The translations under genes and the position numbers were made by a program. 64,000 nucleotides of DNA from contig CP073219.1 of NCBI GenBank assembly GCA_020342235.1, forward strand, positions 620,001 to 684,000, written 5' to 3'. Each line of letters begins with the position of its first letter. The stretch's first letter is position 1. Source of the stretch: Saccharomycopsis phalli (taxonomy: Eukaryota > Ascomycota > Saccharomycetes > Ascoideales > Saccharomycopsidaceae). A model generated the notes under the pieces. That model was not told the DNA's origin. It was given only the letters and a program-made list of their open reading frames with translations, and did no database searches. Below, one piece after another: positions 40,624 to 51,720 of this stretch.

Positions 40624-41721
40624 ATGAGTTCCAACCCCCGAGTGTTCTTTGATGTTTCCATTGGCGGCGAGTCAAAGGGAAAAATCATAATGCGCCTTTT
40701 CAAGGACGTTGTTCCCAAGACAGCTGAGAATTTCAGGGCATTATGTACTGGAGAAAAAGGCGTGGGCCAACTGGGAGTCCCATTGCACTACAAGGGCTCC
40801 AAGTTTCATAGAGTCATTAAGAGTTTTATGATTCAGGGAGGTGACTTCACTCAGGGAAATGGAACTGGGGGTGAGTCGATCTATGGGGAGAAATTTGAGG
40901 ACGAAAACTTTCAATTGAAACATGACAGACCGTTCTTGTTGTCCATGGCGAATGCGGGGCCAAACACCAATGGGTCTCAATTCTTCATCACCACTGTTCC
41001 TACTCCACATTTGGATGGGAAACATACGGTTTTTGGCGAGGTTCTTCGAGGGAAAGGTCTCGTTAGACAGATTGAGAATATGGAGACCACCGACGATTTA
41101 CCGGTCAAGGAATGTTTAATTGAGAACTGTGGCGAAATCCCAGAGGGCGAAGAACTTCCTAGCGCATCAGTCGATGATGGTACTGGGGATGTCTACGCTG
41201 ATTTCCTTGCCGATGACGACAATGTCGACTTGAAAGATAGTAAAACTGTTTTCAAGGCCATTGAAACTGTCAAGGAAATTGCCACTTCTTTGTTAAAGAA
41301 GGGTGACTACGAAAAGTCGTACAAGAAATTTAGCAAAGTCAAGAATTTCGTCGAGGAGTATTTCCCAGATGATTTGCCTGCAGATGAGATTGCTAAATTA
41401 AATAGCTTGAAATTGTCTGCCTACTTGAACTTGTCGTTAGTTGCAATGAAATTAAAGAAGCACAAGGAAGTCATCCTGGCTGCCACTAGCGCATTAGCAA
41501 GTGAAGGTATCAACGACAAGCAAAAGTCAAAGGCGTTATATAGAAGAGGCATTGGCTACTCTAATAGCAAAGATAATGAGCTGGCGTTATTGGATTTGAA
41601 TAACGCTTTGAAATTCACCCCTGGCGATGCTGCTATCTTAAAAGCTATCCAGGACGTTAAGAAAGAAATAAAGCTCAGAAAAGATAAGCAAAAGGCTGCC
41701 ATGTCTAAATTTTTCAGTTAA
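40624..41721 (+). CDS. CPR6: Cpr6/Cyp40 cyclophilin with TPR domain
   Basis: A 365-residue Hsp90 co-chaperone with an N-terminal peptidyl-prolyl isomerase domain (residues 1-175: [54 protein letters not shown]). The C-terminal TPR domain (about 205-360) ends [15 protein letters not shown]. In the loop GEKGVGQ-x-GVPLHYKG, x is a CTG codon (40771-40773). S. cerevisiae Cpr6 and many cyclophilins have Ser there, which supports CTG=Ser. CPR7 is the alternative, but the intact catalytic R-x5-Q ([10 protein letters not shown]) favours CPR6. Confidence 0.92.
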   Translation: MSSNPRVFFDVSIGGESKGKIIMRLFKDVVPKTAENFRALCTGEKGVGQLGVPLHYKGSKFHRVIKSFMIQGGDFTQGNGTGGESIYGEKFEDENFQLKHDRPFLLSMANAGPNTNGSQFFITTVPTPHLDGKHTVFGEVLRGKGLVRQIENMETTDDLPVKECLIENCGEIPEGEELPSASVDDGTGDVYADFLADDDNVDLKDSKTVFKAIETVKEIATSLLKKGDYEKSYKKFSKVKNFVEEYFPDDLPADEIAKLNSLKLSAYLNLSLVAMKLKKHKEVILAATSALASEGINDKQKSKALYRRGIGYSNSKDNELALLDLNNALKFTPGDAAILKAIQDVKKEIKLRKDKQKAAMSKFFS

Positions 41722-42573
41722 TAGAGAATATATGAAAATAGCCGTCGTATGCGCGAAGTTAATATTAAGTTTTTCCTGTAGGCTAGCATAAGCTCCAGCA
41801 ATGCATACTAGACTATGGATTACGCCATTATTTACCTAACGCAACTTTATCTTACCATGGCTTTTGTTTTATAAATTGTGACTGAGATATTTTTAGAATT
41901 TAGAGTCAAACCCGAAACTACAAAGTTGTCGAGAAATTATGCGCCTTGTTAGGCGACTTTTAGATTGTGGATTCTGACAAGAAACAAAACTCTCTACTAA
42001 GAAAAGAAAATAAAGCAAAAACATGGTCATATAAAAATTAAAATTTCATTGTAACTTTGCTTCTTAGATTCTACTAAATTATTTTGACTTTCCAGTCAGA
42101 TTTTAAATTTACAAATTGTACATCTTCAACTAAGTTTTATTCTGAGCATACAATTAAAATCAATTCTGTATAAAGTAGAAGAATAAAAAAAAAATAATTC
42201 ATATTATATTTAACAAGAATTCAATAATTGTATGTTAATTTTATTACAGTCATCATACTTTAGATATTTAGTACAGCTTCATAAGTAGCAGTTATCAAAT
42301 AACGGCCGTCCAAAAGGCAGTCTAGCTTAATATAATAATAAGCTCGTTTTATAAAAGAAATCCCAATTATAACAAATTTCTAACCCTATTGATTTATATT
42401 GAATCTGTCTGTCTGGTTCTGTTCATGTTAAAAGCACGTCTTATGAAAGTGATGTACGGATGTCTCCTTATTCCAACGAAAATCAATTGACAAATTTCAA
42501 ATCTTGGTACCCGCCATTTATTGAACTTATCCTGCTATAAGTTCAGTAGATTCATTGTTGATCACTTTTGAAT
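41722..42573. other. Intergenic region CPR6/RPB1
   Basis: An 852-bp AT-rich stretch. A GC-rich hairpin (GCGCCTTGTTAGGCG, 41941-41955) and A/T runs are the only structures noticed. No gene is seen; a small ncRNA cannot be excluded. Confidence 0.5.
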
Positions 42574-45500
42574 ATGAGTACTCGAACGTTCGCATATTCA
42601 AGTGCACCTCTTCGTACGGTGAAGGAAGTAAGTTGGCGTTCTGATGGTATCGGTTTGCCAAAAACAACTAACACATTTAGGTCCAGTTTGGATTGTTTTC
42701 ACCAGAAGAAACAGTAAGTTGAGACTGCAATTCTATTTTAAAGACTTTAAATGATAGCGGAATATTAGTAGCTTTGGCTTTATGGGAATTGTGAGAGAAA
42801 ATAATAAACTTTTGTGATTGTGGCAAAACGCGAAAATGCTATTTTCGAGGAAAAGGGACGCCACGAAAAATTCCCATATCAGAGAAGACAAAATGCTACA
42901 TGAGGAATTATTATCGTCTATTATTAATGCTTGAAAACAAAATTATTTTTATTGACGTTTTGGTACTAACCTTTAGCGTGCTATTAGTGTGGCAAAAATT
43001 GAATTTCCTGAAATTATGGATGAAAACAAGCACCTTAGGGAAGGCGGCTTGAACGATCCTAGACTTGGGACAATTGACCGGGCTTTCAAATGTCAAACTT
43101 GTGGGGAGGATATGTTTGAATGTCCTGGCCATTTTGGTCACATTGAATTGGCCAAGCCAGTCTTCCATATTGGTTTTATTAATAAGATCAAGAAGGTATG
43201 CGAGTGTGTCTGTATGCATTGTGGTAAGTTGAAGATTGACCGAAGATCGCAGCAATATGAATTTGTTTCTAAAATTAGGGACTCGAAGAAACGTTTTCAA
43301 GCGATCTGGCAAATATCGGCATCGAAGAAAGTGTGTGATGCAGACTTGCCTACTGAGGAAGAATTGGAGAACTCAGAGAACAATGGGAACCCTATTACTA
43401 ATGGTGGTTGTGGAAACATTCAACCTACTGTTCGTAGAGAGGGATTGAAGTTGTGGGGAACATGGAAGAAGGACAAGTCCACTGATGATCCGGATGCGCA
43501 ACCAGAAAAGCGGCTATTACCTCCTGGCGAAATCTTGAATACTTTCAAGCATATTACTATTGAGGATGCTAAATTATTGGGGTTTGACAATGACTATGCC
43601 AGACCCGAATGGTTGATTTTGACTGTTTTGCCAGTTCCTCCACCTCCAGTGCGTCCATCGATTGCGTTCAATGAGACCGCCAGAGGTGAGGATGATTTGA
43701 CATATAAATTGGCAGAAATTTTAAAGGCTAATATTAATGTCCAGAAGTTGGAACTTGACGGGTCTCCTGCTCATGTTATCACCGAGTTTGAGAGTTTGCT
43801 TCAGTACCACGTAGCCACATATATGAACAATGATATCTCTGGGCAACCTGTGGCTATGCAAAAGTCTGGACGACCAATTAAGTCTATTAGAGCCAGATTA
43901 AAGGGTAAAGAGGGAAGAGTTCGAGGAAATTTAATGGGGAAGCGGGTTGATTTTTCTGCAAGAACTGTTATCTCTGGTGATCCGAATCTTGATTTGGACC
44001 AGGTCGGTGTTCCAAAGTCCATTGCCCGAACACTCACTTATCCTGAAATTGTGACACCTTACAATATTCACAGATTAACCGAGTATGTTAGAAATGGACC
44101 AAACGAGCATCCTGGTGCCAAGTATGTTATTCGTGATACAGGTGACAGAATCGATTTGAGATATCACAAGAGAGCTGGCGACATTCAATTGCAATACGGA
44201 TGGAAAGTGGAGCGTCATTTGATCGATAATGATCCGGTTTTATTCAATAGACAGCCTTCTTTGCATAAAATGAGTATGATGGCTCATAGAGTCAAGGTCA
44301 TGCCGTTTTCGACGTTCAGAATCAATTTGTCCGTGACTTCTCCATATAATGCTGATTTTGATGGTGACGAAATGAATTTACATGTGCCTCAGTCCCCAGA
44401 GACCCGCTCGGAGTTAAGTAACTTGGCAGCTGTTCCGTTACAGATTATTTCTCCTCAATCCAACAAGCCAGTTATGGGAATTGTTCAAGACACGTTGTGT
44501 GGTATTCGTAAAATGACTTTACGAGATATTTTCATTGAATATGACCAGGTTATGAACATATGCTACTGGATCAAGGATTGGGATGGAATTGTGCCTGCTC
44601 CCGTAATAGTCAAACCAAAACCTTTGTGGACTGGTAAACAGATCCTTTCTATGGCCATTCCTGAGGGAATTAACTTGATCCGGTTTGAGGAGAAGACCAC
44701 GTATTTGTCACCAGACGATGATGGTATGTTAATATTGAATGGTGAAATCATGTTTGGTGTGGTCAATAAGAAAACTGTGGGGTCTTCTGCTGGTGGTTTG
44801 GTCCATACTGTCTTCAGAGAAAAAGGACATGCTACGTGTGCCCAATTGTTCGGTAATATCCAGAAGATTGTCAACTACTGGTTGTTACACAATGGTTTTT
44901 CTATTGGAATTGGTGACACTATTGCTGACAAGGTTACCATGACTAAAATTACTAGTACCATTAATGCAGCCAAGCAAAAAGTGCAGGAAGTTATTTTAGA
45001 TGCGCATGCCAACAGATTACAACCTGAACCAGGTATGACTTTGAGAGAAGCATTTGAGGCCAATGTTGCCCAATTGTTGAATAAAGCGAGAGATGATGTG
45101 GGTAAATACTCGGAAAAGTCTCTTAAAGATCTGAATAATGTCAAACAGATGGTTATTTCTGGATCTAAGGGTTCGTTTATTAATATTTCCCAAATGTCTG
45201 CTTGTGTGGGGCAACAGATGGTGGAAGGTAAGCGTATTCCATTTGGATTTGCTGATAGAACTTTGCCACATTTCACTAAAGACGACTTTAGTCCTGAAAG
45301 TAAGGGTTTTATCGAGAATTCGTATTTGAGAGGATTGACACCCCAAGAATTCTTTTTCCATGCCATGGCTGGTAGAGAAGGTTTAATTGATACTGCCGTG
45401 AAGACAGCAGAAACCGGATATATTCAAAGAAGATTAGTCAAGGCATTGGAAGATATTACTGTTCATTATGACGGTACTGTCAGAAACTCTACCGGAACTA

Positions 45501-48115
45501 TCCTTCAGTTCGTTTATGGTGAAGATGGATTGGATGGTACTCAGGTAGAGTCTCAGCCTTTGGACTCACTCACTGCGTCGGACGAGACTTTTGAGAAGAG
45601 ATACAAGATTGACTTGATGGACAGTTCTAAGATGATCAAACCTTCTTTAATCGAGTATGGTGATGATATTGGAGGTGACATTGAGTTACAGAAGATATTA
45701 GACGAGGAATACGATCAGTTAGTCAAAGATCGTAAGTTCTTGAGAGAAGTGTTCCCTACAGGTGAACATAAATGGCCATTGCCTGTGAATTTGCGAAGAG
45801 TTGTGCAGAACTCTCAACAGATTTTCCATGTTGACAGAAATGAGGCAAGTGACTTGCCTCTTGATCATATTGTAAAGAAGGTTAGAGAATTGTGTGATCT
45901 GCTTAAGATTATCCGAGGTGAAGGTAAATTGACCGAGGAGGCACAGCAGAACGCTACTGCATTGTTCCAATGTCTTATTAGATCGAGATTGGCATCTAGA
46001 AGAGTAATTGAGGAGTTCAGATTAAACACAGATGCATTTAATTGGGTGCTAGGTAAGATTGAGGAATTGTTTCAACGTTCTATTGTTCACCCAGGTGAAA
46101 TGGTAGGTGTTGTGGCTGCACAATCTATTGGTGAGCCTGCTACGCAAATGACGTTGAACACCTTCCATTATGCGGGTGTTTCTTCCAAGAACGTCACGTT
46201 GGGTGTTCCGAGATTGAAGGAGATTTTGAACGTTGCAAAGAATATCAAAACTCCTTCTTTGACCATTTACTTGGAGCCAGATTATGCCAAGGATGAAATG
46301 AAAGCCAAGACTGTTCAAGCTACGATTCAATACTCTACAATAAAGGATATTGTATCACTTACAGAGATCTTTTATGACCCAGATCCTAGATCTACTGTGA
46401 TAGAGGAAGATTTTGACTTGGTGGAGGGATTTTTCTCTATTCCAGATGAAGAGACTGAAAGAACATTGGATCATCATTCTCCGTGGTTGTTAAGATTTGA
46501 GATTGACAGAAGCAGTTTATTCGACAAACAGGTGACATTGTCCCAAGTGGGCGAGAAGATCCAGCAAGGGTTTGGTAACAGTTTGTTTATAATTTGGTCT
46601 GAGGATGCATCCAGTAATAAGTTGGTGTTACGTTGTCGTGTTGTCAGAGATCCAAAGGCTTTGAACGAGGAGGCTGAATCTGAAGAGGACCAGTTGTTGA
46701 AATCTGTGGAGAAGCACATTCTTGATTTACCACTTCGAGGAATTGAGGGAGTTTCAAGGGTTTTCATTTCCAAGAACGAGCACCATATGGTTATTGATGA
46801 GGGTGGTAGTTTCAAGAAGACTACTGAGTGTATTTTAGAGACTGACGGTGTTAACTTGGCGGAAGTTCTTGCTGTTGAAGGTGTTGACTATAAGAGAACC
46901 TACAGTAACAATTTCGTGGAGGTCTTGTCTGTTTTGGGTATGGAAGCTGCCAGAGAGGCATTGTATAAGGAAACGTTCAAGGTTATTTCTTTTGGTGGAT
47001 CTTATGTCAATTATAGACATTTGGCGATGTTGATTGATGCAATGACCAGTAGAGGGCATCTTATGGCCATTACACGTCATGGTATTAACAGAAACAGCAC
47101 AGGTGCTTTAATGCGTGCTTCTTTCGAAGAGACTGTGGAGATTTTGTTGGATGCCGGTGCTTCTGCTGAGTTGGATGACTGTCATGGTGTGTCTGAAAAT
47201 GTTTTACTTGGACAAATGGCGCCGGTTGGTACTGGTGTCTTTGATGTTATGGTGAATGAAGACTTGCTTCGGGAGGTTCCATACAACGCTGTTATGCCTG
47301 CGGAAATGAGCAGTACTAATGCTTCTATTGAGGGTGCTGCGACTCCGTATGATAACAACACCGGGTTGTATGCCGAAGACATTGAAATAGATGACGATGC
47401 CAACTTCTCTCCAATTCACGATAGTTCTGGTGGTGATAATAGAGGTGGTTTTTCAGAGTACGGAGCAACTGTCCAGAGTCCTTATAATGCACAATCAGGA
47501 TACCAACCTACCAGTCCTGCTACATTTGCAACCAGTCCTGGATATGGCCCAAGCAGCCCTAGCTATTCGCCAACGAGTCCTAGTTATTCGCCAACGAGTC
47601 CAAGCTATAGTCCAACTAGTCCAAGCTACTCACCAACCTCTCCATCTTATTCGCCAACGAGTCCTAGCTATAGTCCAACGAGTCCAAGCTATAGTCCAAC
47701 GAGTCCTAGCTATAGCCCAACCTCTCCGTCTTATTCACCAACGAGCCCTTCATACTCACCAACATCTCCAAGCTATAGTCCAACAAGCCCAAGCTATAGC
47801 CCTACGAGTCCTACCTACTCTCCAACGAGTCCAAGCTACAGTCCAACGTCACCGTCATATTCTCCAACAAGCCCAAGTTATTCACCAACTAGCCCAAGCT
47901 ACTCGCCTACCTCGCCATCTTATTCACCTACCTCGCCATCTTATTCACCAACAAGCCCAAGCTATTCACCTACATCACCATCCTACTCTCCTACATCACC
48001 ATCCTACTCGCCTACATCACCATCATATTCACCTACGTCACCGTCGTACGCAGCGAGATCCCCATCTTACAGCCCTTCGTCGTCACCAAAAGACGAGAAA
48101 AAGACGGAAGAATAG
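42574..48115 (+). CDS. RPO21: RNA polymerase II largest subunit Rpb1 (two 5' introns)
   Basis: Exons 42574-42627, 42681-42713 and 42977-48115 encode 1741 residues. Intron 1 (53 nt) has donor GTAAGT, branch ACTAAC and acceptor TTTAG. Intron 2 (263 nt) has donor GTAAGT, branch TACTAAC and acceptor TTTAG. The joined start reads [20 protein letters not shown] then [20 protein letters not shown], matching Rpb1. Exon 2 encodes only 11 residues. The zinc-binding [17 protein letters not shown], the catalytic [10 protein letters not shown] and the bridge/trigger region [16 protein letters not shown] are intact. The C-terminal domain has 23 consecutive YSPTSP[S/T] heptads (47564-48046), then degenerate ones and an acidic/basic tip. 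S. cerevisiae RPO21 has no intron. Confidence 0.97.
47564..48046 (+). repeat. Rpb1 CTD: 23 coding heptad repeats
   Basis: Exactly 23 units of 21 bp encode YSPTSPS (one ends in T). Synonymous codons vary widely between units, so the array is old and kept by selection at protein level. Degenerate heptads flank it on both sides. Confidence 0.95.
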
Positions 48116-48190
48116 ACAACAGGCAACAATCAGAAAATAGTATTAAATATTTAGTATAATAAGAAAATGTTAACAACAACGTAGCTAATT

Positions 48191-50267
48191 CTATTTACTC
48201 TTTTTGCTAATCAAGCCCCTGAACATGTCAAAGCTGTTGCCATCGGGTAGGAGCTCCAACTCCCGGCCAGTGCCCCTGTCCATGCGGTCCAACTCCTCCA
48301 CCACAAGCAATCCCCAGTTTGGCGATATGCCCTTGATTCGCGCCTTTGTATTCCCCATTGAGCTTAGTGTGACTATCTGGTCGGTGTGTAACCAGTACTT
48401 GTAGTACTGTGACTGCAACGGAGTGAACCCCGCGTATTTGAACCTGTTGAGTAGCGATTCAAACGAGTACAAGTAGCGAGCAGCCAAACGTTCAATTGTA
48501 AACAGCGGCAATGGTGGCTGGTTTCTTGATTTTCTCAATTGGTTCAACTTTTCCAAAACACTATTGAGACACGTGGTTGGCGAGGCATTGGACACATTTA
48601 CGCCGCATCCAACAACACAGACGTAGTCGCTTCCCTGTACCTGGGTATTTATAAGAAGCCCACCGATCTTGGAGTAGACTGGATCGATTTCATACACATA
48701 TTTGTTTGTGTGATCTTTCCCATCAAAGTACTGCGGCTTCATAAGATAGATATCATTTGGCCACTTGAGATGGATCGGCATTTCCCGATATCCCTTCTCG
48801 GCCCCTCCATAGTTGATCACCGCCTCCACCATGGCCATACTGGAAATGTACTGCACAAAAATGATCGGGCTGGTCTTGGCTAACTCGACATTTACTCTGG
48901 CAACAGTAGTGATGGATAGAGTACCCAGAGGCGTCACCCAGACATTGCCTCCACGACCTCTCCCTGATACTTGCGTAGTACCAAGGGCCACAATCCCATC
49001 AGGAAAAGTGCCCAAGAGGTCGTAGTTCTTCTCCAACAAGCTGTTTGTCGAGGTCAACACTTCGCCATACAAGAGCGTGTTTCCAAACAACCCTTGGTGA
49101 CGATGCTCCTCCCAGCATTCCACTAGCTCAGCATAATAGCCTCTGATGTTAAAGTAAGGGGTGTCCTTGTAGGCCGGAAGCAGGCCGTTCTTGAACACCC
49201 ACAACTCTTTTGTAGCCTCTTCAGGATCCGCAACATCCTCTTTACTAGCAATCTTTGTCGGGGTCTCATCGTTATGTCCCACCACTGAAAGTCTAAATTT
49301 ATCGTTTGCTGCACGGAGAATGCCGTCTTCAATAGCCAAAGACTCAGTCACTTGACCAAGAATCTTGCCAACACTGTGGGTATCTCTACTGGTGAGAATC
49401 AACGGAGTTAGCTTGGGAATAACCGGGCCTCCTTCCAAGTTGACGTTCAACCCGAGTTTCAAAAGAACCTGTTGTAAAAAGTAGTCGCGGCTCTCCTCCC
49501 CTTGCTGCAATTGGTCCACCAATCCCGGGTCGCGTTCTTTGCTGTTTGCGTATCGAAGTAGCATAGGCTCATACTCGCAATGCGGCCCAAATAGCACTGC
49601 AGCACCGTCATTCACCTTGCTATATATCACTGCTGCCTTGCATGGATTCTCCACGTCAATCGGGTCAATATACTTGGCTAGAATCTCAGTGTCACGACAC
49701 TTGTCAGCATCAACAAAAGTAGGCCCCCCGTGATAATACGTCACAAAAGAGAGCTTATCATTGGCAATCCCTTCAAATGCACCTTTTTCTATGGCGCAGC
49801 TGACTGCCCTCTCGCCTTCATGCGAACCATATTTAAACCCTTTATACGCAGTACCTCGAGAGATTCCAGGGAAAAACGCCAATTCCCGAGTACCAGAAAC
49901 TTCAATGCCTGTGCCTACTTCAAACTCTAGCCTGCTGGACGCGTAGTACGCTCCCGCACAGAAGCCAATGTATCTCCCGCCATTTCTCACGTACTTTCTG
50001 ATGATCTTATTGCCTTCGCCGTTGAATTCTCTGCAATACGGCAAGTCCGCACCGCCAGGCATCACAAGCAACGCAGTCTTATCCAGCCATGGTTCGGTCT
50101 TGAGGATCTTGGGATCGACACTAACAACCGCATAATTTGGCGAAAGAAACTTTCTAAACGTGTGAAGGCAGTGTTTGACACTTTCAGAAGTGGTTCCCGG
50201 ACCTGATGGTCAGTATGTTAAAATTAAATTTTATAATTGACTCACCTGAATACACTAATACATTCAT
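48191..50267 (-). CDS. BPL1: Biotin-protein ligase Bpl1 (spliced)
   Basis: Exon 1 is 50246-50267 (22 nt) and exon 2 is 48191-50202, giving 677 residues. The 43-nt intron has donor GTGAGT, branch TACTGAC and acceptor CATCAG. The joined start MNVLVYSGPGTTSESVKHCL matches the Bpl1 N terminus. The N-terminal half is glutamine-amidotransferase-like (MPGGADLPYCREF, YIGFCAGAYYAS). The catalytic half has the biotinyl-AMP loop GRGRGGNVW and HLKWPNDIYLM. Bpl1 biotinylates acetyl-CoA carboxylase, pyruvate carboxylase and Arc1. It is convergent with RPB1, 75 bp apart. Confidence 0.95.
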
Positions 50268-50540
50268 GGTCTGGAGTTTTGCTAAAATAGTTGCTGCAAG
50301 AGCTTTTGATATCGAGAGAAAATCAAGGGAAATCCTGTGTTGGTCCCCGTGCAACTAACATGTAGTAGGCCGCTTGGCAGAACCATTCACCATATTATAA
50401 ATGGTAAAATAGCTCAAGTCTCTTGGTCCAGCACAAAAATATACCTTGTAATAAATTATTCTCTGTACAATTGCCGATTCTTATTCAGTGGTCTTTGGGG
50501 TTGTGTGGGCATAAGCCATTGCCAGATTTGTGATTGCAAC

Positions 50541-51226
50541 ATGCCAGAAGAACCACAGCAAAACATCAATACCCAGTCCAGAAATTCGGTCCAAAAACCT
50601 TGTGTGCCACAGGAAGCCTGTTATTCCATGCTGGAAGAACATCCGGAATCCGATCATGGTCCCTTTTATTCTTCTACGTCGTCAGAACCTACATTAAAGT
50701 ACATTCACTATCCACCATTTCAGCCAGAAACATTCGACGCTTCAGTGAGAAAAAAAGTCTTGCAGAATAATGAAATATACGACGGCAGCCTGCGTTATAT
50801 AAATGGATTCATGGCCGAAAGATTGATTAGATGGAGACCCAGCATATCGCAATTTAACGTAGAGATGCTATTGGCGCACGAACATCCCTACCAACAACAA
50901 GACACAATAGCAGAGATAAAAACAACAGGCACAATACGAACAAATCCAATAAATACTAGTCATACAGTTACTAAAGAAATGTCAGTGAATCAAATGGAAT
51001 TCGGCTATTCTACAGAAAGCATAGAAAATCAATGTGGAAAAAGTATGTACAATTTTGCCTCTTACCCATTAAACTAATCGCAGACCAGCACGCAGCTACA
51101 GCATCAACATTTCAAGCAATTCCTTTCTCAGACAAGGATTTGGCAGACTTCCTCCACTTGGATCCAATAGCTCCTCAGCCTTGGTGGATGAAACTATGGA
51201 ATTCAGTGCTCAACTTATGCCACTAG
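50541..51226 (+). CDS. Unknown protein, two exons
   Basis: Exons 50541-51042 and 51084-51226 encode 214 residues. The 41-nt intron has a canonical GTATGT donor, an AAACTAAT branch-like site and acceptor CGCAG; reading through it stops after 11 codons. The product starts MPEEPQQNINTQSRNSVQKP and is polar. A more ordered block follows (PPFQPETFDASVRKKVLQNN and YINGFMAERLIRWRPSISQF, about 60-110). The end is tryptophan-rich (PQPWWMKLWNSVLNLCH). I do not recognise the family. The C-terminal helix could be a peptide ligand or membrane-associating. Its stop overlaps the SRX1 stop by three bases. The shared ordered C-terminal frame argues that the splice is real. Confidence 0.6.
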
Positions 51227-51597
51227 CTATCAAACATGGAGTCTATAGATGCACCAGTATATAACTTAATTTGATCTCTTGTAGCAGGAAGGATTTTACA
51301 TTTGACCAATTTTTTTCCCTGAAACTTTTCATATGCCTGAAACCGGTGACATCCTCCAAACGCAAAATAATAAATCTTGCCGTGTTCCTTGACCCTCAAT
51401 ACATCTATTGGAGGAAGCTCACTGTTCTGAGAGGCTGCCTGTTCCAAAGAACAAGTGTTAGAGGCAGCCGGAACCCCATTGAGAGTAGATACCATGGCAT
51501 CTATTTTCAGATGATCCAACACGGGAGCAATCGGTCTTCTGATTTGATCCAAAGGTAAATAATCAATAGTATTATGCAACCCTGATTGAATGCTCAT
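51223..51597 (-). CDS. SRX1: Sulfiredoxin Srx1
   Basis: A 124-residue ATP-dependent enzyme that repairs hyperoxidised (sulfinic) peroxiredoxins such as Tsa1. The catalytic motif FGGCHRFQA places the active cysteine at residue 83. An insert at about 41-60 (GVPAASNTCSLEQAASQNSE) carries Cys49, equivalent in position to Cys48 of S. cerevisiae Srx1, the second cysteine used for recycling. MSIQSGLHNTIDYLPLDQIR is the typical start. It ends with a stop that overlaps the convergent unknown gene. Confidence 0.95.
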   Translation of the reverse strand: MSIQSGLHNTIDYLPLDQIRRPIAPVLDHLKIDAMVSTLNGVPAASNTCSLEQAASQNSELPPIDVLRVKEHGKIYYFAFGGCHRFQAYEKFQGKKLVKCKILPATRDQIKLYTGASIDSMFDS

Positions 51598-51720
51598 GAC
51601 TGAAATAAACTACAAAGTCCAAGAAATGAAGAAATTTTATATAAACTGCGATTTACTAATACAAATTTATACAAAGCTTCTAGACCATGCATGCAGCTTG
51701 AACAATGCGCATAACCGTAA

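Noticed and set aside
41941-41955. GC-rich hairpin upstream of RPB1
   Set aside because: The stem is about four to five base pairs, with no nearby U-tract or boxes to suggest a structured RNA.
47391-48140. 249-codon frame overlapping the Rpb1 CTD
   Set aside because: It is an out-of-frame reading of the heptad-encoding repeats and has no independent support.
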